DNA of 64,000 nucleotides from Chitinophagaceae bacterium (GCA_016719015.1 JADKAZ010000004.1:62001-126000); one strand, 5' to 3'. Shown: positions 53,641-62,817, counted from the first letter of the stretch. The notes: generated by a model not told the origin, from the sequence alone. Numbers and translations are program-made.

Positions 53641-55269
53641 ATGAAACTGAAAAAAATAATATACATCCTCCCGGTTGCCGCAATTATGATACTGGCAGCT
53701 ACAGGTTGTAACAAAAACAAGTTTAATATAAACAAGAACATCAATAACCCTACAGACAGTACGGTTACCTATGATGTTGTGTTACCGGCTGCATTACATG
53801 CTTCTGGTACCATCATTGCCTCACAGTGGGGCCCTATCCAGAACTGGATGGGCTACTGGGCTAGGTCTGGTACGTATGCTCCTAACGTAATTGAGGAAAC
53901 ATATGAAATCACTACCGGCTTTGGTAATGGTATCTGGAATGCTTGTTATGATAACAATTATGACTACCAGATTGTACAGTCAAAAGCCGGACAAGCAGGT
54001 GGCGGATTTTATGAAGGGATTGCCCGCATTATGAAAGCTCAAAACTTCCAGATTCTTGTGGATGTTTACGGAGATGTTCCTTATACCCAGGCATTGAAAG
54101 GCGGTGGAAATCCAACCCCCGCTTATGATGATGATCTTAATATCTACAAGGATTTATTCCGCCAGTTGGATACTGCTATTGGTTTAATCAAAGCAGCCGT
54201 AGTTACTGCCAATAATCCAAATAAAAATATCGCTACAAATGATATTATGTTTGGTGGCGATAAAGGGAAATGGGTTCGTTTTGCCAATACCCTTAAGCTG
54301 CGTTTATTAATCCATGCATATGCTGTAGCAGGTATAAATAAGGCAGCAGAAATGGCTATTATCACGGCAGAAGGTTCTGGTTTTCTTGGTGTAGGGGAAA
54401 ATGCACAAGTGCAACCAGGTTATGTAGCAGACAAACCAAATCCTTTCTACACTACGTATATCAATACTACGGCAGGTGCACAAACAGCAAATAACGTTTA
54501 TTACCGTGCTAATAAGTGGGGAATAGATTATTATGGCTGGGATGGTGACCCCCGCAGACCTAGGTTTTATGTAGCTGGCGAAGATGGTTTAGTAGGTGTA
54601 CCTTATGGGTTGCCTCCGATTAACGCTAATGCTTCTCCAAAACTTGCAGGTATAGGACCAGGTGTAGGAAGAACAAATTCTTCACCACAGGCTATACTGA
54701 CATCTGCAGAAAGTTTCTTCCTGCAGGCAGAAGCAAGACAGAGAGGTATTATCACAGCAGGTCCAACAGCTTCAGCTTTATTAACGACTGCTATAGAAGA
54801 AAGCTTCAACTTTGTAGGAGCAACAGGAGCAGCCGGTTATATTTCTGGAAATGCTACCTATCCTGATGTGGATTATGCCGGTGTTGCACAAGGTCCGGGT
54901 GGTCCTGTGGGTGGTTTATTTACCATTCTATCACAAAAATGGTTTGCCCTGAATGCGATCAATACACTTGAAATATGGACAGATTACAGAAGGGTTCCTT
55001 ATACCGAGGTTGCTACAAATATCATTGCAACACCAACAGCAAATGATGCCCCGAATGATCATTTTGTATATGCTGATGGCGGTGGATTTACTCCTGGTCC
55101 AACCATTTCTGTGGCACCACAGAATACTACGACAAGAATTCCGGTACGTTATTTATACCCACAAACAGAGTATAATTATAATCCAGCCAACGCACCTGCA
55201 GGAATTACCAGGTACAGCCGGATCTTCTGGGATTTGAACGAAATTAGCATATTAAAAAAAATCAGAAAC
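53641..55269 (+). CDS. SusD-like lipoprotein (SusD-like_2 family), stop codon missing
   Basis: About 543 residues up to the next gene's Met. Lipobox in MILAATGCNKNKF gives an N-acylated Cys. Family blocks include GFYEGIARIMKAQNFQILVDVYGDVPYTQAL, WVRFANTLKLRLLIHAY, ESFFLQAEARQRGI, KWFALNAINTLEIWTDYRR and RIPVRYLYPQTEYNYNPAN. Family members usually end near the RIFWDLN seen here. Instead the frame runs on through EISILKKIRN into the next lipoprotein's signal peptide with no stop. The protein forms the lid of the SusC transporter. Confidence 0.9.
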
Positions 55270-56193
55270 ATGAAAAAAATAACATTCATCTTAGCCATCC
55301 TTGCAACAACGGTTGTTATGACGGGTTGCCTTAAGGACAAAGGTTTTGATAACAATGAATACGGAATAAACGATCCGGATACCCAACCTCCGGGTGTAGG
55401 GTTTCCACGGGCAGCTACTGCAAAATTTACGGTGGGTATTAATCTTTCCGCCGCTCCTCAAGCTATTGATGGAGTTGTATTTGTAAACCTGGAATCTGGT
55501 ACTCCAGCGAGTTCAGATATTACGATCACACTTGCTTTAAATGATGGCCTGAGAACGGCTTACAATACAGCAAATGGTACCAACATTCTTGCACTTCCCC
55601 CTGCTCAATTTAATATTCCTCTTACTGTTGTAATACCAGCAGGACAGCGGTATGGTGAAGTACCTATTACTGTACTTAATGCCAATACACTTGATCCTAA
55701 CCAAACATATGGCATTGGTGTTGTTATTACTTCTGTTACTGGTGGATATAAAATTGCCAGCAACCTGAAGAACCTGTTTATCGAGATTGGTCTTAAAAAC
55801 AAATATGATGGCCGCTATAACCTGAGAGGTTTCCATAACAGGACATCACCAGATTATTCAGCACCTTATAATGTAACTGTAGAAATGCAGACATCTGGTC
55901 CTAACAGTGTTACTATGTACTGGCCAGATGCAGGTGCATTTGCTCACCCTATTTTAGGTGGACAAAGCTATTATGGTTCCTTTGGAGCAAACTTCTATTT
56001 TAATCTTGCTACCAATGCGTTGACTGCCTGGGATTGGTATCCTTACCCAACCACACTACCAGTGGCTATGGGACCTGCAACAGACAGCCGTTATGACCCG
56101 GTAGCTAAAATCATTTATGCGCAGTTTTATTACAATAATAACCCGACGCAAAGAGGATTCACTGATACACTTACTTATCTCGGACCGAGATAA
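55270..56193 (+). CDS. DUF1735-type (BT_3987-like) surface lipoprotein
   Basis: 307 residues with its own lipoprotein signal, MKKITFILAILATTVVMTGC. A DUF1735-like beta-sandwich follows (KFTVGINLSAAPQAIDGVVF, VVIPAGQRYGEVPITVLNANTLDPNQTYGIGV within about 45-160), then a beta-rich C-terminal domain with NKYDGRYNLRGFHN and YGSFGANFYFNL. Such proteins are usually encoded after SusD and assist ligand binding at the surface. It is in the same frame as the preceding SusD with no stop between; the internal signal peptide marks a separate start. Confidence 0.85.
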   Translation: MKKITFILAILATTVVMTGCLKDKGFDNNEYGINDPDTQPPGVGFPRAATAKFTVGINLSAAPQAIDGVVFVNLESGTPASSDITITLALNDGLRTAYNTANGTNILALPPAQFNIPLTVVIPAGQRYGEVPITVLNANTLDPNQTYGIGVVITSVTGGYKIASNLKNLFIEIGLKNKYDGRYNLRGFHNRTSPDYSAPYNVTVEMQTSGPNSVTMYWPDAGAFAHPILGGQSYYGSFGANFYFNLATNALTAWDWYPYPTTLPVAMGPATDSRYDPVAKIIYAQFYYNNNPTQRGFTDTLTYLGPR

Positions 56194-56219
56194 GTGATTT
56201 ACTGATATCTGATTTTTTT

Positions 56220-56250
56220 AAAGGGATTGTTAACAAACAATCCCTTTAAT
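56220..56250 (+). terminator. Rho-independent terminator after the SusCD locus
   Basis: AAAGGGATTGTT (56220-56231), loop AACA, AACAATCCCTTT (56236-56247). Confidence 0.88.
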
Positions 56251-56308
56251 TATTATACAAGGCCCTGCCCGAAAGTTTTCAGTAGCTTTATCTCTTAAAC
56301 TAGTTGAG

Positions 56309-57106
56309 ATGAAAACTATTACCCGTATTGCCTTTGTGTTTTTTTTATTTTTAACAGCCGGTATTTCAATTGTCATCGCACAAGGACCAATGGTGACTTC
56401 GCTTTCGGCTAATTCAAATACTATGGTTTCCCGTACACCTGACAGCAGGGGATGGACTGACCCGGCATTAAATCACAATAAACTGCTGCAGCAACAATCT
56501 TCAGATGGTGGATTTAAGCTAATTGGCCCTTATAAAGTAATAGGCAGCCCTTTTCTTTTTGGTGAGCATCATAAAGGAAATATGTACACTCCTGATGCGA
56601 AGGCGTTAAATATTTATGTCAGCTATAATACCTACAACCAGGAAGTCGAATTTTATTCTACTTCTAACCCGGATAAATCATTGGTGAGGGAGCCCGGTAC
56701 AGTAGATTCTTTTACGATTCAAAAAAATACGGAACTGGGCATAGCAAAAGATTTGAATTTTATATTCGGTTCTCATATTGGTACCAATGATAAAAGTTTT
56801 TACCAGTTAGTATGCGCAGGTGAACGTTTTAACCTGTATAAAAAATACAAATCTGATCTTGGATATTCTTCTACAAATATTGCCCAGTCAGAATTGCGCC
56901 AGTTTGATCTGCAGTATGATTATTATTATACTGACAAAGAGGGTAAAGGGGTTAAAAAAATTAAACCCAATGCAACCAGTGTTATAAAAGAGTTTAAGAG
57001 TATTAAAGATCTTTCCGGTGAAATAAAGAATGATGATTTTGCCGCAAATCCTGAAGAAGCTTTTTGTAAAGTAGTTAGTTCATTGAACCAGCACAAGGGA
57101 TTTTAA
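56309..57106 (+). CDS. Secreted protein of unknown function (paralogue 1 of a tandem pair)
   Basis: 265 residues with a signal peptide (ITRIAFVFFLFLTAGISIVIA). The mature domain shares long blocks with the next gene: FKLIGPYKVIGSPFLFGE, YNTYNQEVEFYSTSNPDK, PGTVDSF, LYKKYKSDLGY, QSELRQFDL, YTD and EFKSIKDLSGEI. It has no lipobox, no membrane segment and no T9SS tail, so a periplasmic location is likely. I do not recognise the family. Confidence 0.82.
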   Translation: MKTITRIAFVFFLFLTAGISIVIAQGPMVTSLSANSNTMVSRTPDSRGWTDPALNHNKLLQQQSSDGGFKLIGPYKVIGSPFLFGEHHKGNMYTPDAKALNIYVSYNTYNQEVEFYSTSNPDKSLVREPGTVDSFTIQKNTELGIAKDLNFIFGSHIGTNDKSFYQLVCAGERFNLYKKYKSDLGYSSTNIAQSELRQFDLQYDYYYTDKEGKGVKKIKPNATSVIKEFKSIKDLSGEIKNDDFAANPEEAFCKVVSSLNQHKGF

Positions 57107-57154
57107 AATGTATATACACTTTGATAAACAATAATAATCCTAACACCCTTTATT

Positions 57155-57877
57155 ATGATTTTAAATAAAAAAATATTCTTCCCTTTATCCCTACTATTTG
57201 TAACCACTGTCGTTTTAGGGCAAACACCCGGTGCAGTAGGTGATAATGCTCTTAATTATAATCGACTTATCAAGGAAAAAACCGGCGATGGTGTGTATAA
57301 GCTGATTGGAACCTACAAAGTTGTTGGGACATCCTATCTCTTTGGTGAAAAAAACCAGGGAAATTTGTTTTCAAAGGAAGCCAATGCTTTTAATGTTTTT
57401 TTGAGTTATAACACCTACAACCAGGAAGTGGAGTTTTATTCAAGTTCTAATCCCGATAAGCCATTGGTAAAAGGACCGGGTACTGTTGATTCTTTTGTTT
57501 TGAATCGCAACGAAAGTCTCGGAATAACAAACCCATTAAAATTTGTTTATGGAACCCACCTATGGTCGTCTGAGAAAGCATTTTTTAAAGAAATTTATGC
57601 AGGAAAAAGATTTAGTTTGTACAAAAGATATAAATCTGATTTAGGCTATGTCTCCAGTAATTATGTTCAATCTGAACTTCGCCAATTTGACCTGCTCTTT
57701 GATTTTTTTTATACCGATAGTGAAACAAAGACGATTAAAAAACTGAAACCCAACTCCAGTAGTATCACTAAAGAGTTTAAAACTATAAAGGATGTTTCCG
57801 GGGTAATCAATACTGATGAGCTAAATGCAAACCCCGAAGAAGCTCTTCAGAAAATATTTGACTATCTGAATAACTAA
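57155..57877 (+). CDS. Secreted protein of unknown function (paralogue 2 of a tandem pair)
   Basis: 240 residues; signal peptide KKIFFPLSLLFVTTVVLG. Shared blocks with the previous protein: YKLIGTYKVVGTSYLFGE, YNTYNQEVEFYSSSNPDK, GPGTVDSFVL, LYKRYKSDLGY, QSELRQFDL and EFKTIKDVSGVI. It lacks the about 25-residue N-terminal extension of paralogue 1. The 48-bp spacing and the same strand suggest one transcript, perhaps with the DUF3467 gene 14 bp downstream. Confidence 0.82.
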   Translation: MILNKKIFFPLSLLFVTTVVLGQTPGAVGDNALNYNRLIKEKTGDGVYKLIGTYKVVGTSYLFGEKNQGNLFSKEANAFNVFLSYNTYNQEVEFYSSSNPDKPLVKGPGTVDSFVLNRNESLGITNPLKFVYGTHLWSSEKAFFKEIYAGKRFSLYKRYKSDLGYVSSNYVQSELRQFDLLFDFFYTDSETKTIKKLKPNSSSITKEFKTIKDVSGVINTDELNANPEEALQKIFDYLNN

Positions 57878-57891
57878 TTTAATATTGTTAT

Positions 57892-58206
57892 ATGTCTGAT
57901 CACCAGGAAGTACCAAACCAGCTGAACATTGAAATTTCAGAGGAAGTGGCCGAAGGCTCTTATGCTAATCTTGCTATCATAACACATTCACATGCAGAAT
58001 TTGTAATTGACTTTGTAAATGTGATGCCTGGTACACCCAAAAGCAAAGTGAAATCAAGGATTATACTGACCCCTCAACATGCCAAACGCTTTATGAAAGC
58101 CATCACCGAAAATATCCAAAAGTATGAAGCGGTGAATGGTGCTATTAAGGATTTAGAGGAAATACAACTACCGATGAATTTTGGCGGACCAACTGCGCAA
58201 GCTTAA
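57892..58206 (+). CDS. DUF3467 domain protein
   Basis: 104 residues. The blocks LNIEISEEVAEGSYANLAII, HAEFVIDFVNVMPGTPKSKV, RIILTPQHAKRFMKAITENI and YEAVNGAIKDLEE match DUF3467, a short cytosolic family of unknown role common in Bacteroidota. It starts 14 bp after the secreted paralogue. Its stop codon is followed at once by the first heptad of element B. Confidence 0.93.
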   Translation: MSDHQEVPNQLNIEISEEVAEGSYANLAIITHSHAEFVIDFVNVMPGTPKSKVKSRIILTPQHAKRFMKAITENIQKYEAVNGAIKDLEEIQLPMNFGGPTAQA

Positions 58207-58696
58207 TGAGTCAGGAGTCGTAAGTCAGGAGTTCGGAGTTAGAATATTTTAATCTCCGATTTTTCTTCTTCAACGGAATTTGTCGGGATTGTTAATCATA
58301 TACCATATCAGTTTTCCCACTTCATCATTTTGTGTTGTGAGACTTGAGTATTCTTCTGTTGTGATGTATTTGCAATCATGTGAGAAGTCAAGCCACACTT
58401 GTGTTTCAGCATTTTCAGTTTCACAATCATTTAGTTTGCTGGTAAAATAGTCTTTATATCGCCTTCTTCTGTATGCTTCAGCAAGGTTAGTGCATACAGA
58501 CCTTGAATATCTCCTTATCTGATCGGTCAAAGAATATTTTTCTTCTGGCGGAAATCTCTTCGAGATGTTGAAAATTTCCATAGCTAACTCATAACCCTTT
58601 TTAAATGCAAGTAGGTCTTTATAATGTCCTATAAAACATTTTATAAATTTAGCGACTTTACTATCTCCCGCCTCCCAACTAATATCTACTGACTCA
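58207..58696. mobile_element. Heptad inverted-repeat element B carrying a four-helix-bundle gene
   Basis: Left arm 58208-58242 is five in-phase heptads: GAGTCAG, GAGTCGT, AAGTCAG, GAGTTCG, GAGTTAG. Right arm 58661-58695 on the minus strand is five: GAGTCAG, TAGATAT, TAGTTGG, GAGGCGG, GAGATAG. The left arm begins 1 bp after the DUF3467 stop; the right arm overlaps the radC stop (58694-58696). Mobility is inferred, not shown. Confidence 0.5.
58270..58581 (-). CDS. Four-helix-bundle protein (S23 / IVP family), N-terminus probably frameshifted
   Basis: 103 residues from the first in-frame ATG: blocks EIFNISKRFPPEEKYSLTDQIRRYSRSVCTNLAEAY and YFTSKLNDCETENAETQVWLDF fit the same family as the protein at 34.6 kb. 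The frame stays open upstream and encodes HYKDLLAFKKGYELA, the usual helix-1 start, but without an ATG. An ATG at 58639 would be in frame if the T4 run at 58633-58636 had three T's, giving about 122 residues, the normal length. So it is either a lesion or a sequencing error. Confidence 0.85.
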   Translation of the reverse strand: MEIFNISKRFPPEEKYSLTDQIRRYSRSVCTNLAEAYRRRRYKDYFTSKLNDCETENAETQVWLDFSHDCKYITTEEYSSLTTQNDEVGKLIWYMINNPDKFR

Positions 58697-59386
58697 TATC
58701 AGGCCTTCGTCCGCAAAACTGTAATAACCATCTTCACTAACAATAATGTGGTCAAGAACAGTAATGTCAAGATAACGGGCTGCTTCTTTTATTTTGGCTG
58801 TTAATTGTTCATCGGCACGGCTCGGCTTCAGACTGCCGGAGGGATGGTTATGGCAAAGAATGATATTAACAGCGTCTTCTTCCAGTGCTTTTCTGAGTAT
58901 TACCCTTGGATCGGCTACAGTGCCGGTGATACCACCTTCACTTATTATTTCAAAGTGATTTATCTTATTTGCCCGGTTAAGAAATAAAACCGCAAACACC
59001 TCATGGCGGTAATCTTTAAGTTTGGCTTGCAAAAAATGGGCAATATCATCACTGGAGCTTACGGCCAATTTCTCCAGTGGAACTGCAGCCTGTCTTCTCC
59101 TTCCCAATTCCAGCGCTGCAGCAATGGTGATAGCTTTGGCTTCACCAATACCCTTTATTTTCATCAGTTCTTTTATTGATAGTTTACCTAACTCCCCAAG
59201 ATTATCTTTTCCAAGTTTTAAAATTTCTTTGGCCAGGTCAACAGCGGTTTTTTCTTTGCTGCCATTATGAATCAGGATGGCCAGTAACTCTGAATTGCTG
59301 AGATTTTCTGCACCATTCAATAGTAACTTTTCTCTTGGCCTGTCGTCTTTTGCCCACTGCTTAATTGAGTACTTGTGCTCTTGCAT
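58694..59386 (-). CDS. radC: RadC family JAB/MPN protein
   Basis: 230 residues. An N-terminal helix-hairpin-helix region (LMKIKGIGEAKAITIAAALELG) precedes a JAB1/MPN metalloprotease-like domain with H179-x-H181 and D192 in ILCHNHPSGSLKPSRAD. Despite the name the family's role in DNA repair is doubtful; it is common on mobile and chromosomal loci. Its stop overlaps the right arm of element B. Confidence 0.95.
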   Translation of the reverse strand: MQEHKYSIKQWAKDDRPREKLLLNGAENLSNSELLAILIHNGSKEKTAVDLAKEILKLGKDNLGELGKLSIKELMKIKGIGEAKAITIAAALELGRRRQAAVPLEKLAVSSSDDIAHFLQAKLKDYRHEVFAVLFLNRANKINHFEIISEGGITGTVADPRVILRKALEEDAVNIILCHNHPSGSLKPSRADEQLTAKIKEAARYLDITVLDHIIVSEDGYYSFADEGLI

Positions 59387-59489
59387 ACAACAAGTATAGC
59401 TAATATTTTTATCTCATCAATACCACTAAGTGGTAAGAAATAAACAAGCCACCAGAAACCAACTTTAAAAACTAAAAAATCTGGTATCT

Positions 59490-59696
59490 ATGAAAACCAA
59501 GACCTTTACCCCCATGGGCTCCCTGCACCCTATTCTCTTTTTTGCAGCCTTGTATGTGGTGGCTTTATTATTCTCTATTTTTATCTGCTCTTCTCTTTTT
59601 TACAGTTGTAATGCCCGGCCCGCCAAGATTGGTAGCCAGGAAACAGCTCCGTTGGAAAAACCCACAAGCCTGGTTGGTTCAGTAGCACTCCGGTAA
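59490..59696 (+). CDS. Small single-pass membrane protein
   Basis: 68 residues with one helix at about 15-40 (LFFAALYVVALLFSIFICSSLFY) followed by a Cys and a short polar tail. ATG start with an AT-rich leader. No family recognised; supported only by length, a plausible helix and its free position between radC and prs. It could be non-coding. Confidence 0.5.
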   Translation: MKTKTFTPMGSLHPILFFAALYVVALLFSIFICSSLFYSCNARPAKIGSQETAPLEKPTSLVGSVALR

Positions 59697-59755
59697 TAAT
59701 ATTATACTGGGTCAATATTTTTACCAGTAGCCGGTGTCGATTGAAGGGAGAGTAA

Positions 59756-59763
59756 TATCTTCG
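59756..59763 (+). promoter_or_regulatory. Predicted -7 box of prs
   Basis: TATCTTCG fits TAnnTTTG with one mismatch; it ends 17 bp before the prs ATG. Confidence 0.4.
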
Positions 59764-59780
59764 CCGCACATTTCTACACC

Positions 59781-60728
59781 ATGCAAACTGCAAAAATTTT
59801 CTCCGGAACCGGCTCACAACAGTTAGCCGAACAAATCTGTTTGAAATATGGTACCAGGTTGGGCAAAGTGAATATCCAACGTTTCAGCGATGGGGAAATC
59901 AGCCCTATTATACTTGAGAGTGTAAGGGGTGATTATGTTTTCCTTGTGCAGAGTACTTTCTCACCAGCCGAAAACCTGATGGAATTGCTGCTAATGATTG
60001 ATGCAGCCCGCAGGGCCTCTGCCGACAAAGTAATTGCTGTAATTCCATATTATGGTTATGCCCGGCAGGACAGGAAAGACCGACCCCGTGTGGCCATTGG
60101 AAGTAAGCTGGTAGCCAATATGTTAGTAGCTGCAGGGGCAGACCGGGTTATCACTATGGACCTTCATGCACCTCAAATACAAGGCTATTTCGACATACCG
60201 GTTGACCATCTTGACAGTCATGCAGTTTTTATCCCTTATATAGAAAATCTGAGGCTGGAAAACCTTACCTTTGCCGCCCCCGACGTAGGAGCAACCAACC
60301 GAATCAGGGAAATTGCCAGTTATTTTAATGCAGAAATGGTGATCTGCGACAAGCACCGGAAACGGGCTAATGAGATTGCCAGCATGGTGGTGATAGGTGA
60401 TGTAACCGATAGAGATGTAGTAATTATTGACGACATCTGCGATACAGGCGGTACGCTGGCAAAAAGTGCAGGTCTTTTAAAAGAAAAAGGAGCAAGAAGT
60501 GTGAGGGCTTTGATTACTCACCCGGTACTTAGCGGAAAGGCATACGAGAATATTGAAAATAGTGTGTTGGAGGAATTGATAGTGTGTGATACGATACCAG
60601 TGATGAAAGAAAGCACAAAGATCAAAGTGTTGAGTGTAGCAGAACTTTTTGCGGTAGCCATCCGCAATGCTTATGAGAACAAGAGTATAACCAGCCTCTT
60701 TATTCATTCGCAACGGAGAGATAAGTAA
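59781..60728 (+). CDS. prs: Ribose-phosphate pyrophosphokinase
   Basis: 315 residues with KIFSGTGSQQLAEQIC, YGYARQDRKDRPRVAIGSKLVANML, MDLHAPQIQGYFDIPVDHL and the PRPP loop DVVIIDDICDTGGTL. It makes PRPP from ribose 5-phosphate and ATP for purine, pyrimidine, His and Trp synthesis. Followed after 19 bp by the L25 gene and then pth, a gene order common in bacteria. Confidence 0.97.
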   Translation: MQTAKIFSGTGSQQLAEQICLKYGTRLGKVNIQRFSDGEISPIILESVRGDYVFLVQSTFSPAENLMELLLMIDAARRASADKVIAVIPYYGYARQDRKDRPRVAIGSKLVANMLVAAGADRVITMDLHAPQIQGYFDIPVDHLDSHAVFIPYIENLRLENLTFAAPDVGATNRIREIASYFNAEMVICDKHRKRANEIASMVVIGDVTDRDVVIIDDICDTGGTLAKSAGLLKEKGARSVRALITHPVLSGKAYENIENSVLEELIVCDTIPVMKESTKIKVLSVAELFAVAIRNAYENKSITSLFIHSQRRDK

Positions 60729-60747
60729 ACAATTAAACAATAATAAA

Positions 60748-61392
60748 ATGAAATCAATTACGATCGAAGGTAGTCTGAGGACCGGATTCGGGAAAACAGC
60801 CACCCGGCAACTCCGCTCTCAGGAACTGGTGCCCGGTGTAATTTATGGCGGCCCGCAGGAAATCAGCTTTTCAGCTCCTGCTGCGGCTTTCAAAAATTTT
60901 GTGTACACACCAAGTTTCCAGGTAGCAGAAGTTATATTAGATGGTAAAACCTACAGGACTATCCTGAAGGATTTGCAATTTGATAAGATCGATGATAAAC
61001 TCATCCATATTGATCTGCTGGAACTGGTAGAGGATAAAAAAGTGATTGCAGAAATTCCTTTGAAATTTGTAGGAACTTCTAAGGGTGTGAAAGATGGTGG
61101 TAAGCTTATTATCAAAATCAAATCACTAAAAGTAAAAACATTTCCTAAATACCTGAAAGAGCAGATTGAGGTTAGCATTGACAACCTGGAGTTGAATGGT
61201 AACATCAGGGTAGAAGATGTAAAAATTGACCATTACGAAATTCTGAACTCACCTCGTATTCCTATTGCGTCTGTAGTATTGACAAGGCAATTGAAACAGG
61301 AAGAAGCAACTACTGCACCGGCTGCAAAGGCTGCTGCGCCTGCTGCTGCACCTGCCGCCGCCGCACCTGCTGCTGCAAAAGGAAAGAAGTAA
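60748..61392 (+). CDS. rplY: 50S ribosomal protein L25 (Ctc/TL5 type)
   Basis: 214 residues. The 5S rRNA-binding domain begins MKSITIEGSLRTGFGKTATRQLR with VPGVIYGG; the C-terminal TL5-type beta domain follows (IPLKFVGTSKGVKDGGKL). The tail after residue 190 is an Ala/Pro-rich low-complexity stretch ending KGKK. Two-domain CTC-type L25 proteins are normal in Bacteroidota. The terminator downstream separates it from pth. Confidence 0.96.
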   Translation: MKSITIEGSLRTGFGKTATRQLRSQELVPGVIYGGPQEISFSAPAAAFKNFVYTPSFQVAEVILDGKTYRTILKDLQFDKIDDKLIHIDLLELVEDKKVIAEIPLKFVGTSKGVKDGGKLIIKIKSLKVKTFPKYLKEQIEVSIDNLELNGNIRVEDVKIDHYEILNSPRIPIASVVLTRQLKQEEATTAPAAKAAAPAAAPAAAAPAAAKGKK

Positions 61393-61410
61393 TCTTAATA
61401 AAGAAAATTC

Positions 61411-61447
61411 AAACCCGTCTTGCCTCAGGTGAGACGGGTTTTTTTAT
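61411..61447 (+). terminator. Rho-independent terminator after rplY
   Basis: AAACCCGTCT (61411-61420) pairs with AGACGGGTTT (61432-61441), followed by a T-run. Confidence 0.9.
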
Positions 61448-61474
61448 TATCACTAATTAGTGCAAATTAGCAGC

Positions 61475-62050
61475 ATGAAATTCCTGATTGTTGGTTTGGG
61501 AAATGTGGGCGATGAATATGCCCATACAAGGCATAATATCGGCTTTGATGTGGTGAATGCTTTTGTTCAAAAACATGAAGCCAGTTTCCGGGTGGACAGG
61601 CTTGCTTACGTAGCAGATGTAAAATGGAAGGGTAAAAATTTTGTGTGCATTTGTCCCACCACTTATATGAACCTGAGTGGTAAAGCAGTAAGATACTGGA
61701 TGGATAAAGAAAAAATTTCCATTGGAAATGTATTGGTGATTGTGGATGACCTGGCATTGCCATTGAACAAATTAAGGTTACGGCCCTCGGGCAGTGATGC
61801 CGGGCATAACGGGTTAAAAAGCCTGCAGGAAACATTGGGAACTATGGAATATCCTAAACTTCGATTTGGAATCGGGAATGACTACCCCAAGGGGCACCAG
61901 GCAGACTTTGTACTCAGCAAATGGAAGAGTACTGAAGAACCAATGGTTAAATTAAAAATTGATAAATCGGTGGAAGCCATTGAAACCTTTGCTGTACAGG
62001 GCATTGCAACCGCCATGAACCAGGTAAATAATCAGGACTTTTCACTATGA
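61475..62050 (+). CDS. pth: Peptidyl-tRNA hydrolase
   Basis: 191 residues from the ATG at 61475 (a GTG at 61460 would add five residues before the first strand). N10 and H20 in LGNVGDEYAHTRHNIGFD, the TYMNLSGKAV block, the conserved Asp in VIVDDLALPL and GHNGLKSLQETLG define the enzyme, which frees tRNA from peptidyl-tRNA. It usually follows the L25 gene, as here. Confidence 0.96.
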   Translation: MKFLIVGLGNVGDEYAHTRHNIGFDVVNAFVQKHEASFRVDRLAYVADVKWKGKNFVCICPTTYMNLSGKAVRYWMDKEKISIGNVLVIVDDLALPLNKLRLRPSGSDAGHNGLKSLQETLGTMEYPKLRFGIGNDYPKGHQADFVLSKWKSTEEPMVKLKIDKSVEAIETFAVQGIATAMNQVNNQDFSL

Positions 62051-62185
62051 TAAATCAGATTGATTACTTACTTTAGCAGCCCGACCTAACTTTTTAAAAT
62101 CCAATTGACATATTGATGGCCTGAATATATGGGATGAACAGTCCTTTCATGTATCCGATGTATTTATTAAAAACACTCCCTTTTT

Positions 62186-62797
62186 ATGAAAATTTTCTGT
62201 GTTGGCCGCAATTATGTTGCACATGCTGAAGAATTAGGCAACGAGGTTCCCGATGAACCGGTAATCTTTATGAAACCTAAGAGTGCCTTGCTTCAACCGC
62301 ATACGCCATTTTATTACCCCGAGTTTACTAACGAGCTGCATTATGAATGTGAGCTGGTGTTACGGATCAGCAAGAATGGTAAATACATCCAGGATAAGTT
62401 TGCCGGTAAATATTACGATGCTATAACAGCCGGTATTGATTTTACAGCAAGGGATATACAAAACGAACTGAAAGCAAAAGGCCTGCCCTGGGAAAAAGCA
62501 AAAGCCTGGGACAACTCAGCAGTTATTGGCAAATGGATTCCGCTTACAAATATTAAGAACAAGAAGGATATCAATTTCTGTATGTATAAAAACAAGGAAT
62601 TGGTTCAACAGAGCAATTCTTCTAACATGATCCACAGCTTTGATAAGATAGTTGCTTATATCTCTAATTATTTTTCCGTCAATATCGGCGATATAATTTT
62701 TACAGGTACACCGGCCGGTGTAGGTGAAGTGGTGGTAGGAGACGAACTGGAAGGCTTTATTGAAGACGATAGCATGTTTACCCTCGAAGTAAAATAG
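62186..62797 (+). CDS. Fumarylacetoacetate hydrolase family protein
   Basis: 203 residues. Metal ligands E54 and E56 (LHYECELVLRI) and D85 (TAGIDFTARDIQ), then KAWDNSAVIGKW and IFTGTPAGVGEVVVGDELEG. Short single-domain members include acylpyruvases and oxaloacetate decarboxylase/tautomerase-like enzymes; the substrate is not certain. A strong terminator follows. Confidence 0.92.
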   Translation: MKIFCVGRNYVAHAEELGNEVPDEPVIFMKPKSALLQPHTPFYYPEFTNELHYECELVLRISKNGKYIQDKFAGKYYDAITAGIDFTARDIQNELKAKGLPWEKAKAWDNSAVIGKWIPLTNIKNKKDINFCMYKNKELVQQSNSSNMIHSFDKIVAYISNYFSVNIGDIIFTGTPAGVGEVVVGDELEGFIEDDSMFTLEVK

Positions 62798-62817
62798 ACC
62801 TGACCAATTGCTTATAT

